Part shown: positions 16,783 to 25,843 of the stretch, in pieces
Numbering within the stretch: position 1 is the stretch's first letter
How the letters are laid out: each line of letters begins with the position of its first letter
From: Novipirellula galeiformis
GTDB taxonomy: Bacteria > Planctomycetota > Planctomycetia > Pirellulales > Pirellulaceae
NCBI RefSeq assembly: GCF_007860095.1
Contig: NZ_SJPT01000001.1
Coordinates: forward strand, 124,544 to 188,543
Direction: 5' to 3'
Length of the DNA: 64,000 nucleotides
Translations under genes and position numbers: made by a program
Notes under the pieces: generated by a model
The model's input: the letters and a program-made list of their open reading frames with translations, nothing else
What the model was told of the DNA's origin: nothing
Databases searched by the model: none

Positions 16783-17388
16783 TTAACGCACTGCGAACAT
16801 TTCGACAATGGCCAAAACGATACCGAGAACAACAGCCTGGGCCAGCACGACCAGCGTCCGATTGGCGTGGATCCAATCATGCAACGTAAGCTTGCCTCGG
16901 TCACCGATTCTGTCGAGATGACGGCTGATCCAACCGGATGCTTCAGCGAACAAATACGATCCCACCACCATTCCGAGCATCATGAACAGGGCGTCGTAGT
17001 TTCCTTGCCCCAGTGCGGCGGCCCCGGTTCCGGGACAATAAGCTGAGAGGGCGAAACCAACGCCAAACAGCAGACCGCCGAGCGCGTTCGAAGCGTAGCG
17101 TGTCGGTTTGACATGCAGTTGAACCCAACCCATGCGATGCAGAAAATGAATGCCGATTGAACCGACCACGACCGCGGATAACATGACTTTTAATACGGTA
17201 AAGTCCTCGAGCAGCAATTGACCGATCAAAACATGGTATTTTGCAACGCCCCCCTTCTGCAGCAGAAAACCAAAGATGATGCCGAACATCAGACCTAGCG
17301 CAAGGGTTTGCCCCGAGGCAGCCGCAGGCAGTTTTTGCGTTTCGACGGGTGGGGTTTCCGGTTCAATCTCTGGGGTCGTGGTCGCCAT
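16783..17388 (-). CDS. YeeE/YedE family transporter half (sulfur compound uptake), second subunit
   Basis: Small integral membrane protein with about four hydrophobic segments: LALGLMFGIIFGFLLQKG, a segment around VMLSAVVVGSIGIHFL, GGLLFGVGFALSAYCPG and a C-terminal segment near VLAQAVVLGIVLAIVEM. The YeeE-type cysteine motif is SAYCPGTGAAALGQG. YeeE/YedE proteins take up thiosulfate or related sulfur species; in many bacteria they are split into two half-size subunits, as here. It is the last gene of a three-gene operon, 37 bp after the other half, with AGGGAG before the ATG. Substrate is inferred from the neighbouring persulfide dioxygenase. Confidence 0.85.
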   Translation of the reverse strand: MATTTPEIEPETPPVETQKLPAAASGQTLALGLMFGIIFGFLLQKGGVAKYHVLIGQLLLEDFTVLKVMLSAVVVGSIGIHFLHRMGWVQLHVKPTRYASNALGGLLFGVGFALSAYCPGTGAAALGQGNYDALFMMLGMVVGSYLFAEASGWISRHLDRIGDRGKLTLHDWIHANRTLVVLAQAVVLGIVLAIVEMFAVR

Positions 17389-17425
17389 GGTTTTCTCCCT
17401 TGCAAGCTCTAAGTCTTATTTCGAT

Positions 17426-17983
17426 CTAAACGGCAAACATCAACATCGCAGCAATGATGCCGCCGATGAAAAAGCAGATTGCCGAAACCCACGAACCGAT
17501 CGCAAGTTGCAACGTCCCGCTAATGCCATGCCCGCTGGTACATCCACCCGCCATGCGAGCTCCGAAAGCCATCATGATCCCGCCCACCAGCGCGACTGCC
17601 ATTCGCAACGTCGCACTGTCGGTGCCGAACCGATCCTGCCACATCTCCGGCAGCAATCGGCCCGTCAATTCACTACCACTCCAAGCCGCTAGAAACGCGC
17701 CGAGAATGACGCCAACGACCAACATCAATTCCCAGCCAATCCGTGGCGGATTGCTCTGGAAATATTTCAGCGATCGAGTGTGCTGAGGGGCGACTCGCTC
17801 GCCGATCATGCCAGCAACGCGGGCGTACGCAGTCGATGCGCCTATCGGCTTCTTCGAGAAATAGAAGGTCAACATCGAAAGCACGCCGATTAAGCCGCCC
17901 ACTAGATAAGGTGACCAAGCGGGTCCTGAGTATTGCAGCGGGTCGACGACAGCTAACATCGGAGCGGTTGTGGCGGACATCAT
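17426..17983 (-). CDS. YeeE/YedE family transporter half (sulfur compound uptake), first subunit
   Basis: A 185-residue membrane protein with four predicted hydrophobic segments and the family cysteine signature ARMAGGCTSGHGISG near residues 144-158. An SGS/ELTGRLLPEM loop precedes the third segment. Together with the downstream half it would form one full YeeE/YedE-like channel, or two half-units that dimerise. It lies 65 bp downstream of the persulfide dioxygenase-rhodanese gene and 37 bp upstream of its partner, so the three are almost certainly one transcript. Role inferred: moving thiosulfate, sulfite or sulfide-derived species across the inner membrane. Confidence 0.87.
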   Translation of the reverse strand: MMSATTAPMLAVVDPLQYSGPAWSPYLVGGLIGVLSMLTFYFSKKPIGASTAYARVAGMIGERVAPQHTRSLKYFQSNPPRIGWELMLVVGVILGAFLAAWSGSELTGRLLPEMWQDRFGTDSATLRMAVALVGGIMMAFGARMAGGCTSGHGISGTLQLAIGSWVSAICFFIGGIIAAMLMFAV

Positions 17984-18048
17984 GATCGTTTCTTCGCGTT
18001 GAAAGGGACTATAGAGTTGCGTCGTTGAGATGCGAATTGCTTCTCTAC

Positions 18049-19443
18049 TTACTTCTCAGCGGGAAACCCCGCCGCGGACCATGCACTCCAACTGCCGGGC
18101 ACATTGGAGACGTCTTTAAATCCTCGCGATCGCATCAAACTCGCCGCGATACTCGCCCGGTAACCGCTGGCACAGTAGGTTGCGTACGGTGTTTCTTTGT
18201 CGAGTCCTGTGATTCGATCCCGCATCTCTCCAATGAAATGGTGCTGGGCACCCGGGATGTGTCCTGATTTCCATTCTTCGGGTGAACGGACATCCAAGAT
18301 TTTCAAAGGCGATCCATTGGTTTGCTGTGCTCGCAACTCGGCGACTGGGATTTGCGACAAACTCTCGATCGGTAGTCCGGCCATCTCCCAGGCCTTCATT
18401 CCTCCCGCCAAGTAGCCAGCGAATTGAGCATGCCCAGTGCGGACGATCAAACGCTGGATCGATTCTGCATCGCGATCCTCATCGAGAACCAACAGGAGCC
18501 GTTGATCAAGATCAAACATTTGGCCAACCCATGCGGACATTTCAGGACGATTGCCGATGTTGATCGCCCCCGGCACGTGGCCGCCACCAAACGCCAGCAT
18601 TGATCGCGTATCGATGATACTCAAGCCCGGTTCACGAGCCACTTTGCGGAATTCATCCGGCGGCAATGCGGCAATCGTAGGCAGACGCGACATCACGGCG
18701 GGACCCGCTGAGTTGACTTTCTTCAGCTCCGCGTAATGCCAAGGAGCCGGCGGGGCGTCTTCCACAACAAATTTGCGAAACGCGTCAAAATTGGGGAATT
18801 TCAGAAACGTATTGGTTCTTCGCTCATACCCGATCGTGCTGACCAATCGATCTCCGATGTCCGCGCCACAGGCGGACCCCGCACCATGGCCTGGGTAGAT
18901 CGCGACGAAATCATCAAGGCTCAGAAAGTAGTCGTACAGCGTCGCATACAATTTTTCCGCAAGCGCACCGGTCTCAGCGGCGCCAAGCAAATCGGGACGC
19001 CCAGCGGACCCCACGAACAATGAGTCTCCCGTGAACACCGCCCAGGGTGTGTCCGCATGCTTGCTTTCGCACACTTCGTACGCGAGGTGCTCTGGCGTAT
19101 GTCCCGGTGTATGCCGAGCGGTCAACAGGAATGAACCAAAGTCAAACTGCTGACCATCAAAGACGGGTTCCCCATCGAATTGGTAGTTGGCTTGCTCTCC
19201 GCTGAGATAGATCTTTGCGGTACCAACTTGGTCGGCAAGCGACCGACTTCCACTCACAAAATCAGCGTGAATGTGCGTTTCGAAAATATGAGTAATCGAA
19301 AGTCCATGTTCTCGAGCAAGCTGCAAATAGATCTCCACATCGGTGCGTGGATCAATCACCGCCGCATGCCCGGTCGCAGTGTCTCCTACCAAGTAAGAAA
19401 GTTGTGCAATGCCATCGGTGAGGATGGATTCAAGAACGAACAT
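18049..19443 (-). CDS. Persulfide dioxygenase (ETHE1-like MBL) fused to two rhodanese domains
   Basis: The N-terminal metallo-beta-lactamase domain (1-240) has metal ligands H57, H59 and D61 in THIHADF, H115 in HTPGHTPEH and D140 in FTGDSLFVG, the ETHE1 pattern oxidising glutathione or protein persulfide to sulfite. A first rhodanese domain (about 258-350) lacks a catalytic cysteine: its active-loop position reads VLDEDRDAES. A second (about 370-464) keeps C424 in the CASGYR loop. PDO-rhodanese fusions act in sulfide detoxification; sulfite made by the PDO and persulfide carried by the rhodanese can give thiosulfate. First gene of the operon with the two YeeE/YedE halves. GGGAGA precedes the ATG. 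Confidence 0.92.
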   Translation of the reverse strand: MFVLESILTDGIAQLSYLVGDTATGHAAVIDPRTDVEIYLQLAREHGLSITHIFETHIHADFVSGSRSLADQVGTAKIYLSGEQANYQFDGEPVFDGQQFDFGSFLLTARHTPGHTPEHLAYEVCESKHADTPWAVFTGDSLFVGSAGRPDLLGAAETGALAEKLYATLYDYFLSLDDFVAIYPGHGAGSACGADIGDRLVSTIGYERRTNTFLKFPNFDAFRKFVVEDAPPAPWHYAELKKVNSAGPAVMSRLPTIAALPPDEFRKVAREPGLSIIDTRSMLAFGGGHVPGAINIGNRPEMSAWVGQMFDLDQRLLLVLDEDRDAESIQRLIVRTGHAQFAGYLAGGMKAWEMAGLPIESLSQIPVAELRAQQTNGSPLKILDVRSPEEWKSGHIPGAQHHFIGEMRDRITGLDKETPYATYCASGYRASIAASLMRSRGFKDVSNVPGSWSAWSAAGFPAEK

Positions 19444-19733
19444 CGTTATCTCCCTGGATCGAGTCTCGCACCGCCGAATGTAAAGGTGCCATCAAAACGC
19501 CTCGCGTTTTCAGGTCGAAGGCAGAGCAAGAGGCGTCCGACCTTTCAATCGCATCTACTTCAACCGCTCCATGGCTAGGACTTGGTGCTTCGAAACGACA
19601 TTGACGCAATTTCCGTTCCGTGATTTTGGACCAGCCGGAGATGATGTGAAAAACGCGAGTACCGATGAAGGTGCGTGGCATTGGAGCGTGATTGCGAACG
19701 GTCAGGAGATATTGCAACATGAGAGCGGGACCC
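19444..19733. other. Spacer upstream of the sulfur operon
   Basis: About 290 bp between the start of the persulfide dioxygenase gene and the terminator of the next minus-strand gene. It must contain the operon promoter. I see no clear ArsR/BigR-type inverted operator and no gene. Confidence 0.35.
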
Positions 19734-19764
19734 AAAAAAAGGGCGGCTCATTTGAACCGCCCTT
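19734..19764 (-). terminator. Intrinsic terminator of the YXWXGXW protein gene
   Basis: On the minus strand the sequence reads AAGGGCGG-(hairpin)-CCGCCCTT followed by TTTTT, a strong stem with a long T-run. It lies 77 bp past the stop codon at 19841 and explains the 3' end of that gene. Confidence 0.92.
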
Positions 19765-19840
19765 CACCTCAACCGACCTTGACCGAAGATTTACGATCAA
19801 CGGTTTCATCGATCCTCGATTCGAAGATTCGTTTGGGGTA

Positions 19841-21880
19841 CTACCCGCCCAAAACCCCTCCGAGCACATCGCTTACCGCATTGCCGCCACCGGTCGCCCC
19901 TTCGGTCGCCCTGTTCAATGCGCCTTCAACGGACGGTGCCACCGAGTCGCTGGCTTTGGGGTTGCGGGCACCTGGACGGACGCCACCTTTGCCATCGAGA
20001 GCCGGGTTGCTCGGCAGCAAGCCTCGAGGGCCATTCGGACCTTCAGGAACTTGAATGCCTCGCTTGCCCGGCGTGTTGTTTCGCTCACGCGCCGGGGTCC
20101 CCGCGGGAGCATTGGGTTGGATTCTCGAACCGTCGACGCGCGGACGATTGGGCAGGTTGCGTTTGAAGTCACGTGGCGTCGGAGACGGCCAATCCTGGGG
20201 ACGTGCCGGTCGCATGGCATTGGCCGGATCAACTTGCCGATTGGCATCGCGTTGCTCGTTGGCTCGTGAATTGCCTCGGTTTAAAACATCGCGAGCCGCC
20301 TCGCCCAAGTTCGATGCCCGGTCGCGAGTCGCCTCACCCAAATTCGGCGCCGCGTCGTTGTCGCGAGTTGCTCGCTCTACGGCGCGGCCCGGTAGCCGCA
20401 GTCGTCCGCGTCCCTCGGCGTTAGCTCGTTGCTGAACCTCACCGCGATTTGCGTCACGCTTCTTCTCCGAGCCTTCACTTAAGGGAGCCGAGCGATCAAT
20501 ATTGGCCTCCGCCTTGGTGGCGACATCAAGGTTTAACTCCGGTGCATCCACACTGCCACGATCGTCTAATTTGCTTTCGATGGAGAGCCGATCGCGTTCG
20601 AGTCGTCGTAGCGGATCAAGAGAGTCGCGGACTCGCTTAACCTCATCCTGTCCGAGTCGCTGTAAATTCCAGTTCGAGTCACCGGAATTAGCTAAATCGC
20701 TTAACACATCGCCCACGGAGCTTAGTCGTAAGGTTGTCGGATCAATTTGCGCGTCCCGGTTTTGTCGCACGAAGTCTCGTTGCGCCGCGATCGTTCGGGC
20801 GGGACGATAGCGTTCATCCCTTTCGAACGTTTGATACTGGTTCGTAATCCAGCTAATCAAATTCGTATCGTTGCCACGTCGTGACCGATAGCTGTAGTGC
20901 GAATAGAAAGGATCATAGTGACCTTGCCCGCGATAATGCGTCGCCCAAGGTTGATAGTGATTGGCATACCGCGATCCGTAATAGTCACCAAAGTAGTAAT
21001 GGCTATGGCTGGGGCGGGTAAACAGATGGACAAACAAACCAATCCCTGTGTCGATCGTATACCGTGGTCGATACGAGTACCCCGCATTCCGATACAGAGG
21101 TTGCGAATAGTAAACGGGCGTGAATGCAACGCCGCGATGGGCGACGTCATAGTCCCAATAGCCGGCTTGGTAAACACATCCACGCGGCGTCCAAACGTAC
21201 TGGGCTGGAATCCAAACCCAATTTTCTTGTCCGACCGACCAAAAACCGGGCTGCCATTGGTAATCGTTCGACCGATATACCCAGTTGCCTGGGATGTAAA
21301 AATAGTTTTCGCCGGGCGCGGGCGAGGCTGGCCCTTGTTCGAGCGACTCCGGTGGCGATGGTAGGTAGTCGACATTCGCTACTTCGCTGCGCGCCCAAAA
21401 GCCTCCTACGTACTGGTAGCCTTCGGCCTGCGAGTGCCAATAGCCTGGCACCCATTGCTGGCCCGGCGGCAAGTCACGCCACACGCCACTGACCCAAATG
21501 AAATCATCTCGCTCATCATCCCAACCCCAATAGCCTGGAATCCACACCACGTCCTTACCCGAGGGACGGTATTCGGGCGGCAATTCGTCGATCGGCTCTG
21601 GCGGCTCTTTTGCAACCACCGGCCCGGGGATGGGATCGACCTTGTACGGTCCTGCAAACGCTTCATGCAACGGACCTCTTGTCAGATATTCAATGCCTTC
21701 GGAGAAGTCCGACTTGGCATCCTCAAAAGTCGCACTGTTGGGTGCCGGACGATTGTCGCCCACTTCGACCGTCGGTGTCGGCGGTTGCGCGAAACTCTGC
21801 GACGCAAAGGTGATGGGGACAATCAAACCGGCGCCTAACACAAGCACGCCGAAACGGTTGCGGAAGTCTAGGTATGTCAC
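19841..21880 (-). CDS. Exported YXWXGXW-repeat protein
   Basis: A 679-residue protein with a Sec-type N-terminus (VLVLGAGLIVPITFASQSFA, cleavage likely after residue 31). Residues about 100-260 hold repeated aromatic W(V/I)xGxW units such as WIPGYWGW, WVPGYWH, YVGGFWA, FYIPGNW and WQPGFW, the YXWXGXW repeat found in exported bacterial proteins. A Tyr/His/Ser-rich segment follows (260-340). The C-terminal half is polar, Arg/Asn/Asp/Pro-rich and probably disordered. Function unknown; location periplasmic or surface is inferred from the signal peptide. It is monocistronic with a strong terminator. The nucleotide composition looks like its neighbours. Confidence 0.83.
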   Translation of the reverse strand: MTYLDFRNRFGVLVLGAGLIVPITFASQSFAQPPTPTVEVGDNRPAPNSATFEDAKSDFSEGIEYLTRGPLHEAFAGPYKVDPIPGPVVAKEPPEPIDELPPEYRPSGKDVVWIPGYWGWDDERDDFIWVSGVWRDLPPGQQWVPGYWHSQAEGYQYVGGFWARSEVANVDYLPSPPESLEQGPASPAPGENYFYIPGNWVYRSNDYQWQPGFWSVGQENWVWIPAQYVWTPRGCVYQAGYWDYDVAHRGVAFTPVYYSQPLYRNAGYSYRPRYTIDTGIGLFVHLFTRPSHSHYYFGDYYGSRYANHYQPWATHYRGQGHYDPFYSHYSYRSRRGNDTNLISWITNQYQTFERDERYRPARTIAAQRDFVRQNRDAQIDPTTLRLSSVGDVLSDLANSGDSNWNLQRLGQDEVKRVRDSLDPLRRLERDRLSIESKLDDRGSVDAPELNLDVATKAEANIDRSAPLSEGSEKKRDANRGEVQQRANAEGRGRLRLPGRAVERATRDNDAAPNLGEATRDRASNLGEAARDVLNRGNSRANEQRDANRQVDPANAMRPARPQDWPSPTPRDFKRNLPNRPRVDGSRIQPNAPAGTPARERNNTPGKRGIQVPEGPNGPRGLLPSNPALDGKGGVRPGARNPKASDSVAPSVEGALNRATEGATGGGNAVSDVLGGVLGG

Positions 21881-22548
21881 GGTACATCCTCAGAAGCAAA
21901 AACAGGAAGAAATGCCAGCGGTGCTTTCGCACGAGCGCCTTCAACATGACGTGAGCTGGCACGTACATCTTGCACGCTCATGCAACGCCTGTTCCTTTTC
22001 AACGAATGTTCCTTCGTAGAAACCGACCCGACACACCCTCAAGTGCCATCGGACGTTACGAAACCCATGTTTTAAAATGATCTAGGGGTGGCCCCGCTTT
22101 TCTACATGCTGCTCGTCCTGCGACCACGTTGACGCCCCTACGATCACGCCGAGGCCTAGTCTCCGATAGCGGCTGATGCATTGGCACGCAAACTGCGTCG
22201 CAAGTACAGCGAAAAGAGCCGCCCAGACATGACCGCCGAAACGTTGCATGATGCTCCAGTCGTTTACACAGGCTTTGTTGTGGCACAGGCTTTTTCGTGG
22301 CACAAGCTTTTTTGTGGCACGGGCGTTTTCGTGGCACGGGCGCTGCAGCGGATCGGGCGACGCAGCGGCGACAAAATTCAGTCCAACCTGCAACCGATAA
22401 CAAGTCGACTCGCATTGTCCGATCAAAGATTGCTTTGGACCCGCTGATTGCTTACCCAAGCATCGGTTGAGTTCGGAGGTCGGCTCGATGCTTCGTCTCC
22501 TATCCACTCCGCCTTTCCACTTTTCCTATCCAACTCACGAGCAAATCG
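21881..22548. other. Gene-free spacer with tandem repeat
   Basis: The 668 bp between the YXWXGXW gene start and the small zinc-ribbon gene hold no convincing gene. Frames that look open (for example on the minus strand over 22056-22507) owe their length to translation through the 17-bp tandem repeat at 22280-22347. Confidence 0.5.
22280..22347. repeat. 17-bp tandem repeat, four copies
   Basis: GTGGCAC starts at 22280, 22297, 22314 and 22331, an exact 17-bp period. Each unit is GTGGCAC followed by an (A/G)GGC or AAGC and a T-run, with the fourth unit diverging at its end. On the opposite strand the unit reads GTGCCACGAAAAAGC. Confidence 0.85.
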
Positions 22549-22722
22549 ATGACCGCCCCACTGAACCACGTGACCTGTCCCCATTGTGGAAACGACGTGG
22601 ATGATCGAGCTCCCGCGTGCCCCAAGTGCGGCGAGAAGATCTACGTCATCTCACCGGGCGACATCACCCCCACCCGACATCCCCCCGACAATACGCCGTC
22701 CCCCCGCAACGATGACCAATGA
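22549..22722 (+). CDS. Small zinc-ribbon protein
   Basis: A 57-residue protein encoded by ATG 22549 to TGA 22720. Its first half is a textbook treble-clef/zinc-ribbon: CPHCGNDV, then CPKCGEKIYV, two CxxC knuckles 13 residues apart. The second half is a Pro/Asp-rich tail (SPGDITPTRHPP) likely disordered. Such zinc-ribbon mini-proteins often act as stand-alone or interaction modules; no specific role can be assigned. The ORF stands between a repeat-bearing spacer and a Gfo/Idh/MocA gene. The cysteine pattern makes a chance ORF unlikely. Confidence 0.72.
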   Translation: MTAPLNHVTCPHCGNDVDDRAPACPKCGEKIYVISPGDITPTRHPPDNTPSPRNDDQ

Positions 22723-23059
22723 CCGTCCGCTCTGGATCGGTGGGCGTTTGATCAAGGGGAAGATGCGCCATAGGAGGGGCTCCATCGAAGGCATCTCCCA
22801 GGTCGTCTAATTGGTAGCCCAGCGTCATTCATGTCTGGTCCACTCATCTGGCCGACTCATCTGGCCCACTCACTTGATCACCCGTTCTCTTGATCACCCG
22901 TTCACGTGTTTGAATGCATGATACAGCGATCGAAAGGGGCTGTAGCGGCCGTAATCATCGAAAATCGGCCTCCCTCTCCCCCTCGCCCTCGATTTCCAGG
23001 TAAACTAGGAAAGTTGATTTCCCACCTATTTTCCGAACCTACCCTGGAAACGATTCAGT
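22723..23059. other. Spacer with two short tandem duplications
   Basis: Contains ACTCATCTGGCC repeated with a 13-bp period (22842-22867) and CTTGATCACCCGTTC repeated with a 16-bp period (22873-22903). It should also contain the promoter of the downstream oxidoreductase. No gene is supported. Confidence 0.5.
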
Positions 23060-24586
23060 ATGCCAAAACTATCTCGACGTCAATTCACCTCGGCCGCCGC
23101 GGCGACGATGGCCGCCGCTTCGCTGCCACGTCCGCAGCGTCACGCACACGCAGTCAGCCCCAATGAAAAACTTGGGGTTTGTGTTGTTGGGGTCAATAGC
23201 CGCGGCAACGAGCATATTCGCGGTTTCAATCACGATCCTCGTACCGAGATCCGTGCGATCGTCGATATCGACGAAAGCGTCGGCAAGCAACGTGTCGCTC
23301 GGGTCAGCGAGATGCAGGGCAGCAAGCCTGAGTTCTTTACCGATGTGCGTGATGCACTCGAAATGCAAGGACTCGACATCCTCACCTGTGCCACTCCTAA
23401 CCACTGGCACGCGCTGATGGGTGTGTGGGCGATGCAAGCCGGGAAGGACGTCTATATCGAAAAACCGATTAGCCATAACATCCACGAAGGTCGTGCTCTC
23501 GTCGCCGCTGCCCAAAAGTACGGACGCATGTTCCAAACCGGAACGCAGTCACGCAGTAGCAGCGCTTGCCAAGATGCGGTCAAGTTCATTGCCGAAGGTG
23601 GGATTGGGGAAGTCAATTTTGCTCGCGGATTGTGCTACAAACGACGCAAGTCGATTGGCCCATTGGGCGACTATCCGATTCCTGAAAAAGTCAACTTTGA
23701 CTTGTGGAGCGGTCCGGCATCCTTCACCGACCCGAAAGTCACTCGCCAACGTTTTCACTACGATTGGCACTGGCAACGCCATTACGGCAACGGCGATTTA
23801 GGCAACCAAGGCCCTCACCAAACCGACATTGCACGATGGGGCTTGAACCTCAATCGACATCCCAATTCGATCATCACCTACGGTGGTCGATTGGGTTACC
23901 AAGCCGAGCGCAAAGACCCCAATTACGTCGATGCCGGAGACACCGGAAACACCGAGATCTCGATCTACGATTACGGTGATAAATGCATCGTCTTCGAAAC
24001 CCTCGGTCTGGATTGCTCGACAACATCGGGTGACGAGATCGATACCTTCTTTGGTGCTGGAAAGGGCAACAAGATCGGCGTCATTTTCTACGGCACCGAA
24101 GGCTACATTGCTCAAACGACCTACGCGCACTGCACCGTGTTCGACAAGAACAAAAAGAAGGTCAAGGAGTTCCGGGCGAAGGGCAATGTGGGCGACGACC
24201 ACTTCGCGAACTTCATCGATGCCTGCAAATCTCGCGATGCCTCGAAATTGAACGCCGATGCATTGACCGGTCACTTGTCAGCCGGTGTCAGCCATCTGGG
24301 GAACATTTCGTACTACCTCGGTGAAGACAACCGGGCATCGGTCGAAGAGATCAGCAACGCCATCGCGAAGGTCAAGAGTCTCGATGACAATCAAGCGACG
24401 CTTGAACGAACGGCCCAACATTTGACCGCCAATGGTGTCGATCTCGCCAAGACTCCAATGTCACTCGGCGCGTCCTTGAAGTTTGACCCCGAAACCGAAC
24501 GCTTCATCGATAACGATGCGGCAAACGCCATGTTGACACGAGAGTATCGCAGCGGTTTCGAAGTGCCGTCGGCCGAGAACGTGTAA
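23060..24586 (+). CDS. Gfo/Idh/MocA family oxidoreductase, twin-arginine exported
   Basis: NAD(P)-dependent dehydrogenase-type protein acting on sugars or cyclitols in characterised relatives. The N-terminus has a Tat motif (LSRRQFTSAAAATMAAASL), a Rossmann segment (KLGVCVVGVNSRGNEH; glycines slightly atypical), and the Gfo/Idh EKP motif (VYIEKPISHNIHEGR) near residues 138-152. The C-terminal alpha/beta domain contains GNGDLGNQGPHQTDIARW, the conserved active-site stretch. 508 residues is long for the superfamily but normal for Tat-exported planctomycete members. It appears monocistronic, with a strong terminator downstream. Substrate unknown. One of three such genes in this window. Confidence 0.9.
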   Translation: MPKLSRRQFTSAAAATMAAASLPRPQRHAHAVSPNEKLGVCVVGVNSRGNEHIRGFNHDPRTEIRAIVDIDESVGKQRVARVSEMQGSKPEFFTDVRDALEMQGLDILTCATPNHWHALMGVWAMQAGKDVYIEKPISHNIHEGRALVAAAQKYGRMFQTGTQSRSSSACQDAVKFIAEGGIGEVNFARGLCYKRRKSIGPLGDYPIPEKVNFDLWSGPASFTDPKVTRQRFHYDWHWQRHYGNGDLGNQGPHQTDIARWGLNLNRHPNSIITYGGRLGYQAERKDPNYVDAGDTGNTEISIYDYGDKCIVFETLGLDCSTTSGDEIDTFFGAGKGNKIGVIFYGTEGYIAQTTYAHCTVFDKNKKKVKEFRAKGNVGDDHFANFIDACKSRDASKLNADALTGHLSAGVSHLGNISYYLGEDNRASVEEISNAIAKVKSLDDNQATLERTAQHLTANGVDLAKTPMSLGASLKFDPETERFIDNDAANAMLTREYRSGFEVPSAENV

Positions 24587-24643
24587 GCGAATGCAAACGC
24601 TTGATTGGGCAGAGGCTTCCTGAGTTCAATCATCAACGCAACG

Positions 24644-24676
24644 AACCCTCCCGTAAAAAATGCGGGAGGGTTTTTT
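24644..24676 (+). terminator. Intrinsic terminator of the Gfo/Idh/MocA gene
   Basis: Perfect 10-bp stem AACCCTCCCG / CGGGAGGGTT with a 9-base loop and a TTTTTT tail, 58 bp after the stop. The remaining spacer to 24960 shows no gene; it must carry the promoter of the MYG1-like gene. Confidence 0.93.
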
Positions 24677-24960
24677 CGTGCCCTGCAGGTTTGGGTCAGG
24701 TTTCGTTGAGCCCTCTGTCAACAAAAAAAGGCCTGCCCCGTTTGCGTGATTCTGCCGGACCTCGCAGGATACAATCAGCCTACCTCGCCTACATATCATC
24801 CTTGGACATTTGAGTCATGCCGTGAAAACATCCGGTGCACGCTTCCGGTGGATGAGCCCTGGGTACTTCCCAATGCCACAGGTTCCCTCCATTTGTTTTG
24901 TCGATATGTTTTGTGCTTGTTGATTCCGAACTTGCTTCCAAATTTGAATAACGCGACATC

Positions 24961-25836
24961 ATGACCATGCAGCTAATCGTGACCCATCCGGGCGGCGCCC
25001 ACAAAGACGATTTCCTCGCCTGCAGTCTGCTGGCTCATTTGCACGGTGTTCCGATTCAACGCCGCGAGCCAACGGACCAGGACTTGGCCGAACCATCGAT
25101 CTGCGTCGTCGACGTAGGTGGGTCGCACGATCCAGAACGAAACAACTTTGACCATCACCAGTTCCCTCGCGATGCTCCGCCACTTTGTGCCTTATCACTT
25201 GTGCTCCAAAGCATGTGTCTTTACGAAGACGCGTTATCGTTCTGTGCCTGGCTTCGTCCAGCGGAATGGCTTGATACGTTAGGGCCAAACGAAACCGCCA
25301 AGTTGATGGGGATTCCGCGTAAGGCATTGGGAGAGCTAAATTCTCCGCTCGATATTACTTTGCTAAACCGGTTCGCAAAGCACACAGAACTCAATCCGAA
25401 AAATCCTGTCTACCAAATCATGTGCATGGTGGGGGAAGATATCGTCAACTACTTGCGCTCTTTGCGGCAGCGTCTGGACTACCTGAAAGAGCATGGTCAG
25501 TACTGGTCGATTGAAACCGATGGCGAACCGATTCAAGCTTTGTTCCTGGAAAAAAGTGACATGCTTGCAGAAGATCCTTCGTTTGGGGTCTACGCGTTCA
25601 TCGAGAGCGAAGGAAAGGAAAACGAGGTTCAGGCGTTGGTATGTCCTGATCGGCGGGGCGGCGGATACGGACTGTCGCGTTACAACGACAACCAACGTTT
25701 AGATTTTTCGCAAATCGAGTCCCACGATGAAGTTCGATTTGCGCATAAGCGTGGCTTTGTCGCAAAAGTCTCCACGACGGATCCGACGCGGCTGAAGGAA
25801 CTGTTGAAACGCGCCGTTGTCAAAATTGGCAACTAA
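24961..25836 (+). CDS. MYG1-like (UPF0160) DHH-type metal-dependent hydrolase
   Basis: Related to the MYG1 family: an N-terminal THPGGAHKDDFLAC motif corresponds to the family's THxGxxHxDxxLA, and VDVGGSHDPERNNFDHHQ contains the DHH metal-binding signature. Eukaryotic MYG1 is a 3'-5' RNA exonuclease; bacterial members are uncharacterised. The central part is helical and the C-terminal part (from about residue 195) has the family's basic strand region. 291 residues is somewhat shorter than the eukaryotic form. The encoded protein has no signal peptide, so it acts in the cytoplasm. It is followed directly by repeats bounding the RAYT element, with no clear terminator. Confidence 0.8.
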   Translation: MTMQLIVTHPGGAHKDDFLACSLLAHLHGVPIQRREPTDQDLAEPSICVVDVGGSHDPERNNFDHHQFPRDAPPLCALSLVLQSMCLYEDALSFCAWLRPAEWLDTLGPNETAKLMGIPRKALGELNSPLDITLLNRFAKHTELNPKNPVYQIMCMVGEDIVNYLRSLRQRLDYLKEHGQYWSIETDGEPIQALFLEKSDMLAEDPSFGVYAFIESEGKENEVQALVCPDRRGGGYGLSRYNDNQRLDFSQIESHDEVRFAHKRGFVAKVSTTDPTRLKELLKRAVVKIGN

Positions 25837-25843
25837 AGCCAAT

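Noticed and set aside
22056-22507. Minus-strand ORFs with PCHKKACATKK-type repeats
   Set aside because: They are translations of the 17-bp tandem repeat rather than conserved proteins.
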